From Spartobacteria bacterium LR76 (lineage in GTDB: Bacteria; Verrucomicrobiota; Verrucomicrobiia; Chthoniobacterales; Terrimicrobiaceae), in NCBI GenBank assembly GCA_003054655.1, contig QAYZ01000016.1:1364001-1428000 (forward strand): a stretch of DNA of 64,000 bases, read 5' to 3'. Position numbers and translations under genes: made by a program. Shown here one piece after another: positions 49,110-57,229 of the stretch. Position 1 is the first letter of the stretch; each line of letters begins with the position of its first letter. The notes below the pieces were generated by a model. The model did no database searches. It worked only from the letters and a program-made list of their open reading frames with translations, and was not told where the DNA came from.

Positions 49110-52100
49110 CTAGTAACTTCCGGAGGGGACAAAGGAAGTGTCTTCGGTGACCAAAAACTGGTCGATCTTGCAAAGAGCCTGCCGGTACCGAATGGCGAGA
49201 ATGTTATTTCCCGCATTGAGTGCAGCCACTCCACCAAGCTTCAGCCAGACCCAGCTTCCGTAAGTGGGGTAGGTCGATTTGAGTGTGTAGGCGGTGCCCG
49301 CTACGGGATTCAGCGCAAAGTAAAAGGAATGGCTCCCGCCATCCGCCGCCTTCACCCGCGCCCATACCGCGTAGTTCCCGGCGGCGAGAACGTTGAAGGT
49401 ATATTGCGCGCTCGGTGTTGTGAGTGCATCCGGGTTGTTGGTGATCGTTCCTGCCTTGGCAGCCACATACTGGCCGCCGCCCGCTTGCGACTCGTCGCCA
49501 TAAATCTCCATCGGCGCGTTCAGTGCGCCGGTCTCGGCCTCCAGGCAGGTGAAGAGGCGGACGCTATCATCATTTCGATTCAGCACGACCGTCTGATCTC
49601 CAGCCTTGAATTTCCATACCGAGCCATCCGGTTCCGCCACGAAGGTCACCGCTCGGGGATTGCCGGCATTGGGCGACCAGGAAAAGGCCACCGCCGAAGA
49701 CATGCTCGCAAGATTGCTGGTGGTTGCCAGGCTGTACGCGATGCGATTGGAAGTGCCTCCAGTATTGAGCGTGACCGGAACTGTCTTCGTCGAAGCCTGC
49801 ACCTGCGCCGGGATTTGCAGGACGGTGAAATCGAGTCTGGCCTTCGGCCCCTGGGTCTTGAAGACGTTTCCCTGCTGGAGGATCGTCTGCTGCTTTGGGA
49901 AAAACCGGAGTTCCAGCGGCTTGGGAGCGGACAAGGCAACATCATCCACCACCACCAGTACATCCGGTTTGAGAAACAGCAGATGCCTCCGAAACTTGGT
50001 CAACCCTGTTGAGACCGGGTAGCATGCCGTGGCGTTGCCAACCACGTAGTCCAGCCGAGGACTCGTAAAGCTCAGGTCAGCATCAATGGCCGGGTTGAGC
50101 ATCCCGTTCGGATCCGCCGCACTGGCAGGTTTGGAGTTAAACGTGAAGGCCCCCTCGCCCAACTGGCCCGCGCCGCTGATCAGCAGCGAATTCGTATACG
50201 CCGTCATCTTGTAGGTATAACCCGCATTTTGCAGGAGCCATTCTCCGCCGCCGAAGATGCAGAAATTACTCGCAGCCGGGTGGACATGATTGCCGCCCCA
50301 GTTCACGTAATTCGTGGTATTCTTCGCCTCGACACCGTGCCCCAGGAAGGGGCCGCATTGATAGGCGACTATCGATTCGTCGCCATCCCATCCCGTTCGC
50401 ATCACGGCGAAGTCGAGATCATCGAAATAGCCGAACGTTGGCAGCCCCTCAGCCGTCGGCGAATTCTCGGGAATGGCCGGATTGTACCATACGAGATTGA
50501 GCCAGGGAGACGTCCCGGTATTGTAGGTGACGTTGTTCGAGTAATTGATCTTCTTCGCATCGTACTCGGCGGCCTGCCACTGTGCGGTGGGGATGTCATA
50601 TTCCGCCGCCAGTTTCCTCAGGATGTAGTTGGGTCCGGCCCAATCATACCCGAGGCTGTCTGCAAAATTGATGTGAGTCTGCGATCCTGTCTGCCCGTTT
50701 CGCGGCAGATCGAAGTAGAGCCGGTAATCCGCCGTTTCTCCGAACCACGGAGTGTCGAAAAAATCAACGCCGAGGATCTTTCTCGAGACGTCCATGTACT
50801 TCAGCAGATGATCCACCGCGCACCAATAGCCTGCCCCCTCGTGGTCCGCCCCATCGGAGCCGAGGCAATACATCGTCATGCCGAGCTTGTCCATGGCGGC
50901 CTGCAACCATGGCAGCGTATCGGGAGCGCCAGACTCGCCATGAATCGCCACGCCGGCAAATGTGAGCGCGTTCATATCGGTCCAGAGATGATTCTGGAGA
51001 AAGTTATCGCGCCACCATGCGGTGGGGATGCCGTTGTACATACCCGCCCCGCGCGTGCTGAGCGTGTTCCTTAGCATCAGCCGATCCATACCGCCGAGGA
51101 CATTGGCGCACCAGTCATAGAGCAGACTAAGGCCGACCAACTGATGCGCCGCCGCGAGACCGTCTCCGCCATAGTCGCCCGTTCCCCAGGTCGGGTAATT
51201 GCAGGAGCTTCTGGCCCACTGCTGAGCCGCCGCCAGGTATTTATTCGGTTCCGGAGGCATCGCATTGCCAGCGGGGGCGACGAGGATGCGATCAATGGCG
51301 GGATTGGCTCCGCCGCTTGAGTTGCGATTGGATATCTTGAAGGTATGGTCTCCTGCCGCGAGAGAGTAATTCGATACAACCTTGCGCCAGACCCACTCCC
51401 GGTACGCATAACCGTTATTCGGCGCGGCGAGTGTCTTGTTGTAGGGAAGCAGGGTGACAGGAACGAGTGAGTTGTAAGGAAATACGCTCGTTCCATCCAG
51501 GGCCACCTGGCTGTACCCAAAGGTATCGACTCCAAAGTAAAAACTGTCATGCCCTTTGTACGGAGCCTTGAAGCGCACCCACACATCATACGATCCCCCC
51601 GTAAGGGTGAGTGTCTTTTGTGCGTCGGGAACATCTGTCGCGGCGGGCAAAGCGTTATTCGCCGGAATACCAGACCAGCTTTCCAGCCACTGCCGCCCAT
51701 GCGCGAGGGAATCACCGAAAGGTATGAGACCGCTGGTCGTCTTCACGATCAGATTATTCGGATTCGAGGCGGTTCCCGTGTTGTTGAGTTGAAAATCCTC
51801 CGCTTCCACCCAGCGCTGCTCAATCCCGAGTCCGGAGGGGGCGAGGTTGGGATCGGAAGAGAAGACCAGCTTGTCGATACAGAGGCCCTGCTTCTGATAA
51901 GTCAGGCCAAAAGCGTGGTTGCCGGGGGAAAGGTTCCAGCTTCCGCAGTACACCCACTTCCAACTGCCGTGCGGAGCCGAGCTGGTAAAGCTGAGCTGGG
52001 AGCCATTAATGGCCAGCCAAGCCGTGTTGGAATTCGCATCAGGAGAATAAACCCGAAGCCACAGGTGATAATTCGCCGTCCGCACGGTGGAGAATGCGTA

Positions 52101-52622
52101 GGTGGCGCTCGGCGGCTGGGTGTTCGGGTTGTTTAGCGCTCCGCCGATTGGCGTGGCGATATATTTCCCGCCGGAGACAGTCGGGTCCGAATAAACGGCC
52201 ATGGGAGACCTCACCGGAACATCCTCGGCTTCCATCCATATCGTATCGACTGCAAGCGGTGTCGTCTTGGTCAGCACATATGCCATGGCGAGTATGCCCA
52301 GGGTATCCCCCACCTCGCGTTGCCAGAGCTGCTCATCGCTAGCGCCCGGCGTCGTGTACTCCGGCGGCAACTTTGCCGCAGCAGCATCGGCCGCCGCCTT
52401 GAAATCCAGCCACATGTCCGCCCACCGTGTCCCAGCCGGGGGGCTTAAGATTGCACTCCGGATGGTGTTGAACTTCGTCGTATCAAGCAACAGCTTGGGA
52501 TGCACATTGTCATACGAAGCCAGCGTCGTCGCGTTGACCGTATTCGCAGTCTGAGCACCGACAGAGAACATGCCGAAAAACGCCGCCAGAAGGCAGCCCG
52601 ACAGGAGAGGAACGATTTTCAT
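49110..52622 (-). CDS. Large secreted heparinase II/III-like protein with three carbohydrate-binding-type modules
   Basis: A 1170-residue exported protein (signal peptide residues 1-24, LLAAFFGMFSVGAQ). The catalytic-like core (about residues 455-1010) has an alpha-barrel part (NHLWTDMNALTFAGVAIHG, DGADHEGAGYW) and a beta-sandwich part (GGNHVHPAASNFCIFGGGEWLLQNAGYTY), as in heparinase II/III-type lyases. Three beta-sandwich modules of CBM6/CBM35-like look occur at about 127-275, 278-445 and 1025-1168. The first and third are recognisable repeats (EAE, PMxVY/PMEIY, SGGKYIA/GGGQYVA, NNPxxxTxP). It is likely a polysaccharide lyase or related enzyme for uronic-acid glycans; substrate unknown. Confidence 0.72.
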   Translation of the reverse strand: MKIVPLLSGCLLAAFFGMFSVGAQTANTVNATTLASYDNVHPKLLLDTTKFNTIRSAILSPPAGTRWADMWLDFKAAADAAAAKLPPEYTTPGASDEQLWQREVGDTLGILAMAYVLTKTTPLAVDTIWMEAEDVPVRSPMAVYSDPTVSGGKYIATPIGGALNNPNTQPPSATYAFSTVRTANYHLWLRVYSPDANSNTAWLAINGSQLSFTSSAPHGSWKWVYCGSWNLSPGNHAFGLTYQKQGLCIDKLVFSSDPNLAPSGLGIEQRWVEAEDFQLNNTGTASNPNNLIVKTTSGLIPFGDSLAHGRQWLESWSGIPANNALPAATDVPDAQKTLTLTGGSYDVWVRFKAPYKGHDSFYFGVDTFGYSQVALDGTSVFPYNSLVPVTLLPYNKTLAAPNNGYAYREWVWRKVVSNYSLAAGDHTFKISNRNSSGGANPAIDRILVAPAGNAMPPEPNKYLAAAQQWARSSCNYPTWGTGDYGGDGLAAAHQLVGLSLLYDWCANVLGGMDRLMLRNTLSTRGAGMYNGIPTAWWRDNFLQNHLWTDMNALTFAGVAIHGESGAPDTLPWLQAAMDKLGMTMYCLGSDGADHEGAGYWCAVDHLLKYMDVSRKILGVDFFDTPWFGETADYRLYFDLPRNGQTGSQTHINFADSLGYDWAGPNYILRKLAAEYDIPTAQWQAAEYDAKKINYSNNVTYNTGTSPWLNLVWYNPAIPENSPTAEGLPTFGYFDDLDFAVMRTGWDGDESIVAYQCGPFLGHGVEAKNTTNYVNWGGNHVHPAASNFCIFGGGEWLLQNAGYTYKMTAYTNSLLISGAGQLGEGAFTFNSKPASAADPNGMLNPAIDADLSFTSPRLDYVVGNATACYPVSTGLTKFRRHLLFLKPDVLVVVDDVALSAPKPLELRFFPKQQTILQQGNVFKTQGPKARLDFTVLQIPAQVQASTKTVPVTLNTGGTSNRIAYSLATTSNLASMSSAVAFSWSPNAGNPRAVTFVAEPDGSVWKFKAGDQTVVLNRNDDSVRLFTCLEAETGALNAPMEIYGDESQAGGGQYVAAKAGTITNNPDALTTPSAQYTFNVLAAGNYAVWARVKAADGGSHSFYFALNPVAGTAYTLKSTYPTYGSWVWLKLGGVAALNAGNNILAIRYRQALCKIDQFLVTEDTSFVPSGSY

Positions 52623-52707
52623 GATTGAGGGGAAATCCCTCCGCTGCATCGATCAGTTCGCTGGTGATCGCCGCCTTGCAAAAGGATGGAAATCGTATAA
52701 TCGCGAC

Positions 52708-52724
52708 GTTGCAAAATCTGCAAC
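52708..52724. repeat. Inverted repeat upstream of the heparinase-like gene
   Basis: GTTGCA (52708-52713) and TGCAAC (52719-52724) are perfect arms around aaatc, 86 bases ahead of the heparinase-like start. They could be an operator; no regulator is adjacent. The rest of 52623-52839 shows nothing else I recognise. Confidence 0.3.
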
Positions 52725-52839
52725 GGGGCCGATGGTCAAACCTTTGAGCCGCCTACGGCTTCAAAAACTTCCACAACTACCGCTTGCGCGTCATCGCCCA
52801 ATGCGGATAACACAACATCAACAATTGACCTCGTCCCCA

Positions 52840-52886
52840 TTTTTTGGCGGAGAGCCGCGGAGAGCCCTTTTTTGGCGGAGAGCCGC
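52840..52886. repeat. Direct repeat of a 19-base hairpin unit beside tRNA-Val
   Basis: TTTTTTGGCGGAGAGCCGC occurs at 52840-52858 and again at 52868-52886, 9 bases apart. GGCGG-AGAG-CCGCC in the second copy forms a small stem. In the minus direction the stems are followed by A, not T, so they are not terminators for the tRNA. Confidence 0.6.
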
Positions 52887-52914
52887 CAGTCGTCCGAGGT
52901 GGACCGGCGAAAGA

Positions 52915-52989
52915 TGGTGCGCGATGCAGGGTTCGAACCTGCGACTTCCTGCGTGTGAAGCAGGCGCTCTACCACTGAGCTAATCGCGC
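52915..52989 (-). tRNA. tRNA-Val (CAC)
   Basis: A complete cloverleaf of 75 bases can be folded on the minus strand. The acceptor stem is GCGCGAT/ATCGCGC, the D arm GCTC/GAGC, and the anticodon stem CCTGC/GCAGG with loop TTCACAC (anticodon CAC, valine). The T arm is GCAGG-TTCGAAC-CCTGC. The discriminator is A and the CCA end is encoded (52915-52917). Confidence 0.95.
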
Positions 52990-53075
52990 GGAAGGGAGGA
53001 TGATTAAAGCAGACCGGAAACGGATTTCAAGCGCGGGTTTCGCATTTCCTGCAAGCCCCCTGCGCCGTCCCGTGA

Positions 53076-54302
53076 CTAGCGCCGCTTGCGGGAAGCGCCG
53101 AAACGCACCCCCTTGTGCGTGCGTACGCCCTTGGCTCCCTTGAGCGCGGCGGCGACGGAGTCTTCGTTGAAAATCGCCGAAAAGACGTAATCGAAATCCT
53201 CCAACTTCTGGCGGGTAATCTTCTGGTCGATGAATCGCTCGATGTCCTTCACGTGCGGCAGTTCCTCCGCCGTCATGATGGTAAATGCGTCGCCAATGCT
53301 CTGGGCGCGCCCGGTGCGGCCGATGCGGTGAACGTAATCCTCCGGATGCTGCGGCACGTCGTAGTTGATGACGTGGGAAACACCGGCGATGTCGATACCA
53401 CGGGCGGCGATATCCGTCGCGACCATCACCTCGTAGCGGCCATCCTTGAATCCTTCCAGAGCGTCGATGCGCTCCTGCTGGGTGCGATTGGAGTGGAGGA
53501 CGGCCACGGAATGATTCTCCGCCTTGAGCTTGCGCGCGATGCGGTCTGCGCCTTCTTTCGTGCGGCTGAAAATGAGTACGCTCTCAAACTCCGTGCGCTT
53601 GAGGAGGGCGATGAGGAGGTCAAATTTCTGGCTGGCCGCGACCGGGTACAGGGCGTGAGTCACCGTTTCGGCGGGGGAGCGGCGGGCTCCGATCTCGATC
53701 TTCGCGGGATCACGCAGGCACCATGAGGCCAGGCGGCCGATTTCCTCTGGCACGGTGGCGGAGAAGAGCAGCGTCTGGCGATCCTTGGGGCACTTTTCCA
53801 CGATGCGGCGCACATCGGGCAGGAAGCCCATGTCGAGCATGCGGTCGACCTCGTCGAGCACGAGGATCTCAAGCTTGGAAAGGTTGATGGTTTTTTGCTC
53901 GATGTGATCGAGCAGGCGGCCCGGCGTGGCGGCGACAACATCGCACCCCTTGAGGAGTGTGTCCTTCTGCTTCCCATAGCCCACGCCGCCGAAGAGCAGC
54001 GCGATCTCAAGATGCATGAAACGGGAGAAGTCGCGGAATGCCGTCTCGACCTGCATGGCGAGCTCGCGGGTCGGCTCAAGGATGAGGCAGCGCGGAAACT
54101 CCTGCGGCGAATCAAGCTTGGAGAGAATCGGCAGGCCAAAGGCTGCCGTCTTGCCGGTGCCGGTCTGTGCGGAAGCGATCAGGTCCTTTCCAGAAAGAAT
54201 GACAGGGATGGCTTGGAGCTGGATGGGTGAGGGATCAACATATCCCATGCGCTGTACGCCGTGGACAACAGCATCGGAGAGTCCCAAATCTTGGAAAGAC
54301 AT
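53076..54302 (-). CDS. DEAD-box-family RNA helicase with DEVD motif II (RhlE-like)
   Basis: The 408-residue protein has all helicase motifs: Q motif (PSPIQLQAIP), I AQTGTGKT (45-52), Ia PTREL, Ib TPGRL, II DEVD (150-153) in place of DEAD, III SAT (181-183), IV IFSRTKEGADR, V ATDIAARGIDI and VI HRIGRTGRA. The C-terminal tail is short and basic (RFGASRKRR), as in RhlE-type proteins. It probably unwinds structured RNA in ribosome assembly or decay. The alanine-to-valine change in motif II is conservative; catalytic D, E and D remain. Confidence 0.93.
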   Translation of the reverse strand: MSFQDLGLSDAVVHGVQRMGYVDPSPIQLQAIPVILSGKDLIASAQTGTGKTAAFGLPILSKLDSPQEFPRCLILEPTRELAMQVETAFRDFSRFMHLEIALLFGGVGYGKQKDTLLKGCDVVAATPGRLLDHIEQKTINLSKLEILVLDEVDRMLDMGFLPDVRRIVEKCPKDRQTLLFSATVPEEIGRLASWCLRDPAKIEIGARRSPAETVTHALYPVAASQKFDLLIALLKRTEFESVLIFSRTKEGADRIARKLKAENHSVAVLHSNRTQQERIDALEGFKDGRYEVMVATDIAARGIDIAGVSHVINYDVPQHPEDYVHRIGRTGRAQSIGDAFTIMTAEELPHVKDIERFIDQKITRQKLEDFDYVFSAIFNEDSVAAALKGAKGVRTHKGVRFGASRKRR

Positions 54303-54396
54303 GATCCGAACAACCTAGCGCCTTCCCACCCCCCTAGGCAAGAACCTCGCTCAATATAACGCCCCGGCCGCCCCAGTAAGAACAATTTCCTTGTCA

Positions 54397-54418
54397 TTAT
54401 CGTGATTTTACACGATAA
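54397..54418. promoter_or_regulatory. Operator-like dyad upstream of the small QLDLF protein gene
   Basis: TTATCGTG (54397-54404) and CACGATAA (54411-54418) are perfect 8-base arms around ATTTTA. They lie 9 bases ahead of the GTG at 54428 and in the gap shared with the divergent helicase gene. This could be a repressor site or an RNA hairpin over the start. Confidence 0.45.
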
Positions 54419-54427
54419 ATCTTTTCC

Positions 54428-54751
54428 GTGGTAGCGACAAGCATCTCCATCCTCGCCGACCCGGCTCAGTCCGAGGCCTCCCGCGCCAGTTGCGCGATGG
54501 CCAGACGGAACTCGCGGTCCGCACGTCATCCGGCTTTATTATCCGTGAATACCGACGAAAAAACTTCGCGCGCACCGAGCAAAGGCGTCCGCTCGGTGCT
54601 CCAAAACCTGGCCTGTCTGACCCGGCAGAGCTTTGCCGCTCTCAAGGAGAAGCCTCCAGAACCGAAAAGCAAACCGGCCCGGCAAGCTCCCCTCTCCCGT
54701 CCGGTCCAACTCGATCTCTTCGCAAATCCCCCCTCCATCTCCCAAGGATAG
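54428..54751 (+). CDS. Small basic protein ending in a clamp-binding-like QLDLF motif
   Basis: The open frame of 107 codons starts at GTG 54428 (ATG 54497 would give 84 residues). The protein is rich in Ser, Arg, Ala, Lys and Pro, with one helix-like stretch (VRSVLQNLACLTRQSFAALKE) and a probably disordered tail. The tail carries SRPVQLDLFANPPS; QLDLF matches the consensus by which proteins bind the DNA polymerase III sliding clamp. No enzyme domain is recognisable. Several other frames are open here, so the call is uncertain. An inverted repeat precedes the start and a terminator of the opposite strand follows. Confidence 0.45.
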   Translation: MVATSISILADPAQSEASRASCAMARRNSRSARHPALLSVNTDEKTSRAPSKGVRSVLQNLACLTRQSFAALKEKPPEPKSKPARQAPLSRPVQLDLFANPPSISQG

Positions 54752-54758
54752 CCTGGGC

Positions 54759-54795
54759 AAAAAACAGGCTGCGCAACTCTCGGTCACGCAGCCTG
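54759..54795 (-). terminator. Rho-independent terminator after dps
   Basis: Minus-strand CAGGCTGCG pairs with CGCAGCCTG (9 base pairs) and is followed by TTTTTT (the six A at 54759-54764). It lies 25 bases behind the dps stop. Confidence 0.8.
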
Positions 54796-54819
54796 TCGAG
54801 AATTCAGGGGATCAGTTGA

Positions 54820-55293
54820 TTACAGATTCTTGAGGAAGCTCTTGAGCATCCACAGAGTCTTCTCGTGGGTCTGGATGCGACCGATGGCGAGATCCTGAGT
54901 CTCGAGATCCTCCACAGCGCCAGCGCTGTCGCGCACCGCCCTGGCGGCACTCACCACGATCTCATGGGATTCAATGAGATGGGCCACGTAATCCTTGGCC
55001 GGGATCTGCTCGATGCCGATCTCCGAAATGCTGGAGAGGCCGGCCAGCGTGCGCAGTCCGCCCGGAGACAGCACATCGAGAGCACGCAGGCGCTCCGCGA
55101 TCTCATCCACGGCCTCAAAGAGTTCCTCGTACTGAGTCTGGAACGCCGTGTGCAGTTGGAAGAAGGCCGGTCCCTCAACATTCCAATGGGCCACGTGAGT
55201 TTGTCCCATCAGCGCGTAGCTGTCCGCGAGAAGGGTTTTCAGGTTATTGGCGACCGCAGTCGACTCCGATTTTGAGATGGTTTCCGTACTCAT
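54820..55293 (-). CDS. dps: Dps family DNA-protecting ferritin-like protein
   Basis: A 157-residue ferritin-like protein. ALMGQTHVAHWNVEGPAFFQLH and YEELFEAVDEIAERLRAL contain the histidine, aspartate and glutamate ligands of the inter-subunit ferroxidase site. The start is the ATG at 55293; the frame is open far upstream but the conserved part begins here. Dps shells store iron and shield DNA during stress. The small zinc-ribbon-like gene is divergent. Confidence 0.92.
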   Translation of the reverse strand: MSTETISKSESTAVANNLKTLLADSYALMGQTHVAHWNVEGPAFFQLHTAFQTQYEELFEAVDEIAERLRALDVLSPGGLRTLAGLSSISEIGIEQIPAKDYVAHLIESHEIVVSAARAVRDSAGAVEDLETQDLAIGRIQTHEKTLWMLKSFLKNL

Positions 55294-55379
55294 GATGTGT
55301 GTGTTACCTCGGTATACGAAACTAAGACAAGATGCGCGCTTGCGCAAGAGACGAGCCATGCCAGTGTAGACGCAAACCC

Positions 55380-55583
55380 ATGAGCAAAACCCTCTGCGAC
55401 TGGTCCAAGCACGACATCGAGCGACACCCGGAAAAGCTCGCCGAGCTTGTACTGGAGCCGAGATACTACTGCCGCAAATGCGCGAGAGCGGCCAATACAT
55501 CCAAGGTGCTCTGCAAGGCACGCAAGTTGCCGGGAAAGGACGAGTCGGCGACATCTTCTGTCGAAAATGATGTCGCGAAATAG
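55380..55583 (+). CDS. Small conserved-looking protein with a cysteine-pair motif (67 aa)
   Basis: A 67-residue protein, MSKTLCDWSKHDIERHPEKLAELV..., with YYCRKCARAAN and a further cysteine (KVLCKA). CxxC plus Cys/His suggests a small metal-binding ribbon. The function is not known to me. It is divergent from dps (86 bases between) and 33 bases ahead of the next membrane-protein gene. The gap toward dps has the palindrome CTTGCGCAAG. Confidence 0.6.
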   Translation: MSKTLCDWSKHDIERHPEKLAELVLEPRYYCRKCARAANTSKVLCKARKLPGKDESATSSVENDVAK

Positions 55584-55616
55584 CCCGGGGCACGTATATC
55601 ACATGCCACCGCCGCT

Positions 55617-56096
55617 ATGACTCCTGACATTTTCCTCAAAGACACGCATAACATTCTCCGCTGGGTCGTTCTCCTCACCTGTGCCTGGGCGCTTCTCCGC
55701 TTGTGGAGCGGGGTCAGGGGAAACAGCGAGTGGACAAAGTCGGATCGTATGTGCGGTCTGGTCTTCACCAGCTTCCTCAATCTCCAGGTTCTCCTCGGCA
55801 TCGTCCTGTACGCCATCAGCCCCGTAACCAAGGCGGCGATGGCCAACTTTGGCGCGGCGATGAAAGATCCGTACCTCCGCTTCTTCGCAGTAGAGCACCC
55901 GACAGCGATGCTCCTGGCCGCGATCATCGCCCAGGTCGGGTATTCCCGGGCCAAGCGGGCGGAAACCGACCGCTCGCGGTTCCTGAACTCCGCCATCGCG
56001 TACACGATCTCAGCCGTGCTCATCGTCCTCTCGATTCCGTGGCCGTTTTCCTTCCTGAAATACGCCCGCCCGCTCTTTCCCTCCCTGGGAAACTAG
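55617..56096 (+). CDS. Four-helix membrane protein, cytochrome-b-like hypothetical
   Basis: A 159-residue inner-membrane protein with four hydrophobic segments. Histidines at the start of two of them (KDTHNILRWVVLL and FFAVEHPTAMLLA) could ligate haem. This arrangement is seen in a small family labelled cytochrome B in Bacteroidota and relatives. The biochemical role is unproven. It may be co-transcribed with the 67-residue protein upstream. Confidence 0.65.
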   Translation: MTPDIFLKDTHNILRWVVLLTCAWALLRLWSGVRGNSEWTKSDRMCGLVFTSFLNLQVLLGIVLYAISPVTKAAMANFGAAMKDPYLRFFAVEHPTAMLLAAIIAQVGYSRAKRAETDRSRFLNSAIAYTISAVLIVLSIPWPFSFLKYARPLFPSLGN

Positions 56097-56169
56097 CGCC
56101 TGCTCGAGATTTTCGTTGCCGCCACTTGATTTCATGCCGGGTCGTCGTACGTTCGACCCTGCAATATCC

Positions 56170-56625
56170 ATGAAAACACGTTCACTCCTTGCAGTGGCAC
56201 TGGTCGGTTTGGCAATCTCTGCCGGAACATCACTGGCCGGGAATGGATGGAATCAGGGATATTGTCCGCCACCGCCGCCGAACTGCGGCCCGCGCTGGGG
56301 CGGCTCCACCGCCTCGTTTGGCGTCACTTTTGGGGCACCCATCACGCCGGTATACCGCCGCGTGTACTACCAGCCCGCGCCGGTCGTTTACCAGCCGGCT
56401 CCGGTCATTGTCACCCCAGCTCCGGCCTACTACGGAGCCAACTACGGCCCCAACACCCTCATCGCGGCTCAATCCTGCCTGTATCGCCTCGGCTATTACC
56501 GGGGAGCAGTCGACGGGGAGTTTGGTCCGCAGACCAGCCGTGCCATCCAGCACTATCAGGTCGACAACGGTCTGCCTGTCACCGGTCGTCTGGATCGGCG
56601 CACGCTGGCCAGTCTCGGGATCTAG
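56170..56625 (+). CDS. Exported peptidoglycan-binding domain protein
   Basis: A 151-residue protein with a signal peptide (MKTRSLLAVALVGLAISAGTSLAG, cleaved near 24). A Pro/Tyr-rich middle follows (VYRRVYYQPAPVVYQPAPV, APAYYGANYGP). It ends in a PG_binding_1 module (IAAQSCLYRLGYYRGAVDGEFG... TGRLDRRTLASLG). It probably binds peptidoglycan in the periplasm. The tmRNA gene follows. Confidence 0.85.
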   Translation: MKTRSLLAVALVGLAISAGTSLAGNGWNQGYCPPPPPNCGPRWGGSTASFGVTFGAPITPVYRRVYYQPAPVVYQPAPVIVTPAPAYYGANYGPNTLIAAQSCLYRLGYYRGAVDGEFGPQTSRAIQHYQVDNGLPVTGRLDRRTLASLGI

Positions 56626-56673
56626 AGTCCCGGAGGGGAGATTTCGCCTGCGGAGACCGGTGAAAGCAATAAC

Positions 56674-56703
56674 TTGAAACTCCGTGAGACCATGCCATAT
56701 TAC
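56674..56703 (+). promoter_or_regulatory. Sigma-70-type promoter for tmRNA
   Basis: TTGAAA (56674-56679) and TATTAC (56698-56703) are separated by 18 bases. They lie 9 bases before the first base of the tmRNA. Confidence 0.6.
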
Positions 56704-56712
56704 TCTCAACAC

Positions 56713-57066
56713 GGGGGCGTATTGGTTTCGACGTGAAGTTTGATGCCCGGCCCGCATGCCGAGGATGATTCGTTGGCCTCGTTAAAAATCGGATCAAACA
56801 AATAAACGCAGATTACGAAGATCTCGCTCTCGCGGCCTAACGTGCCGTGACGTGTTTCCGGTGACGCCTGCTAGGCGGAAATACGACGACAGCAGGCTAG
56901 CTCAAGGCTGGGGCGACCGCGGCCAAGAGCGAATTCGATTTCGTGGACGCTCAGGAGCGGGTAGCGCGACGACCCGTAGCATCGCTCCAAAACCTTTGGT
57001 CGTCTAAGCATGTAGAAAGTCGCGCTGAACGCTTCAGGGACAGGGGTTCGACTCCCCTCGCCTCCA
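56713..57066 (+). ncRNA. ssrA: Transfer-messenger RNA (tmRNA)
   Basis: The one-piece tmRNA has the diagnostic 5' end GGGGGCGTATTGGTTTCGACG. The 3' end has the T arm (AGGGG-TTCGACT-CCCCT) and the acceptor strand CGCCTCC pairing with the first seven bases, one pair being G-U. The discriminator is A, and CCA is not encoded. The tag frame ends at TAA 56838-56840. With GCA at 56808 as resume codon (preceded by TAAAC), the peptide is ADYEDLALAA, which ends in the LAA degradation signal read by ClpXP. It rescues stalled ribosomes with SmpB; smpB is not in the window. Confidence 0.95.
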
Positions 57067-57074
57067 CTTTTTTT
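57042..57074 (+). terminator. tmRNA 3' end terminator
   Basis: The T-arm stem of the tmRNA is followed two bases after the discriminator by a run of seven T (57068-57074), enough to stop transcription. Confidence 0.45.
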
Positions 57075-57229
57075 CAACAAAATCCCCTCCCCGGTCGGGG
57101 TAGGATGTTCCAGAGATGCCCGCTCGGGGAATTCTTCGGCTAGAGTTGATCCGCCCTGTTGCAGAGCGGTTGCCAGACACATCCGAGAAACCTTGCTTCC
57201 CGGCAGCAGGATTCGGGTATCATGAGGTC

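Noticed and set aside
52840-52886. Terminators for tRNA-Val
   Set aside because: The stems are followed by A runs in the direction of tRNA transcription; the T runs are on the wrong side.
56871-57182. Open frames across the tmRNA on both strands
   Set aside because: They lie inside the structured RNA gene whose ends and tag are diagnostic.
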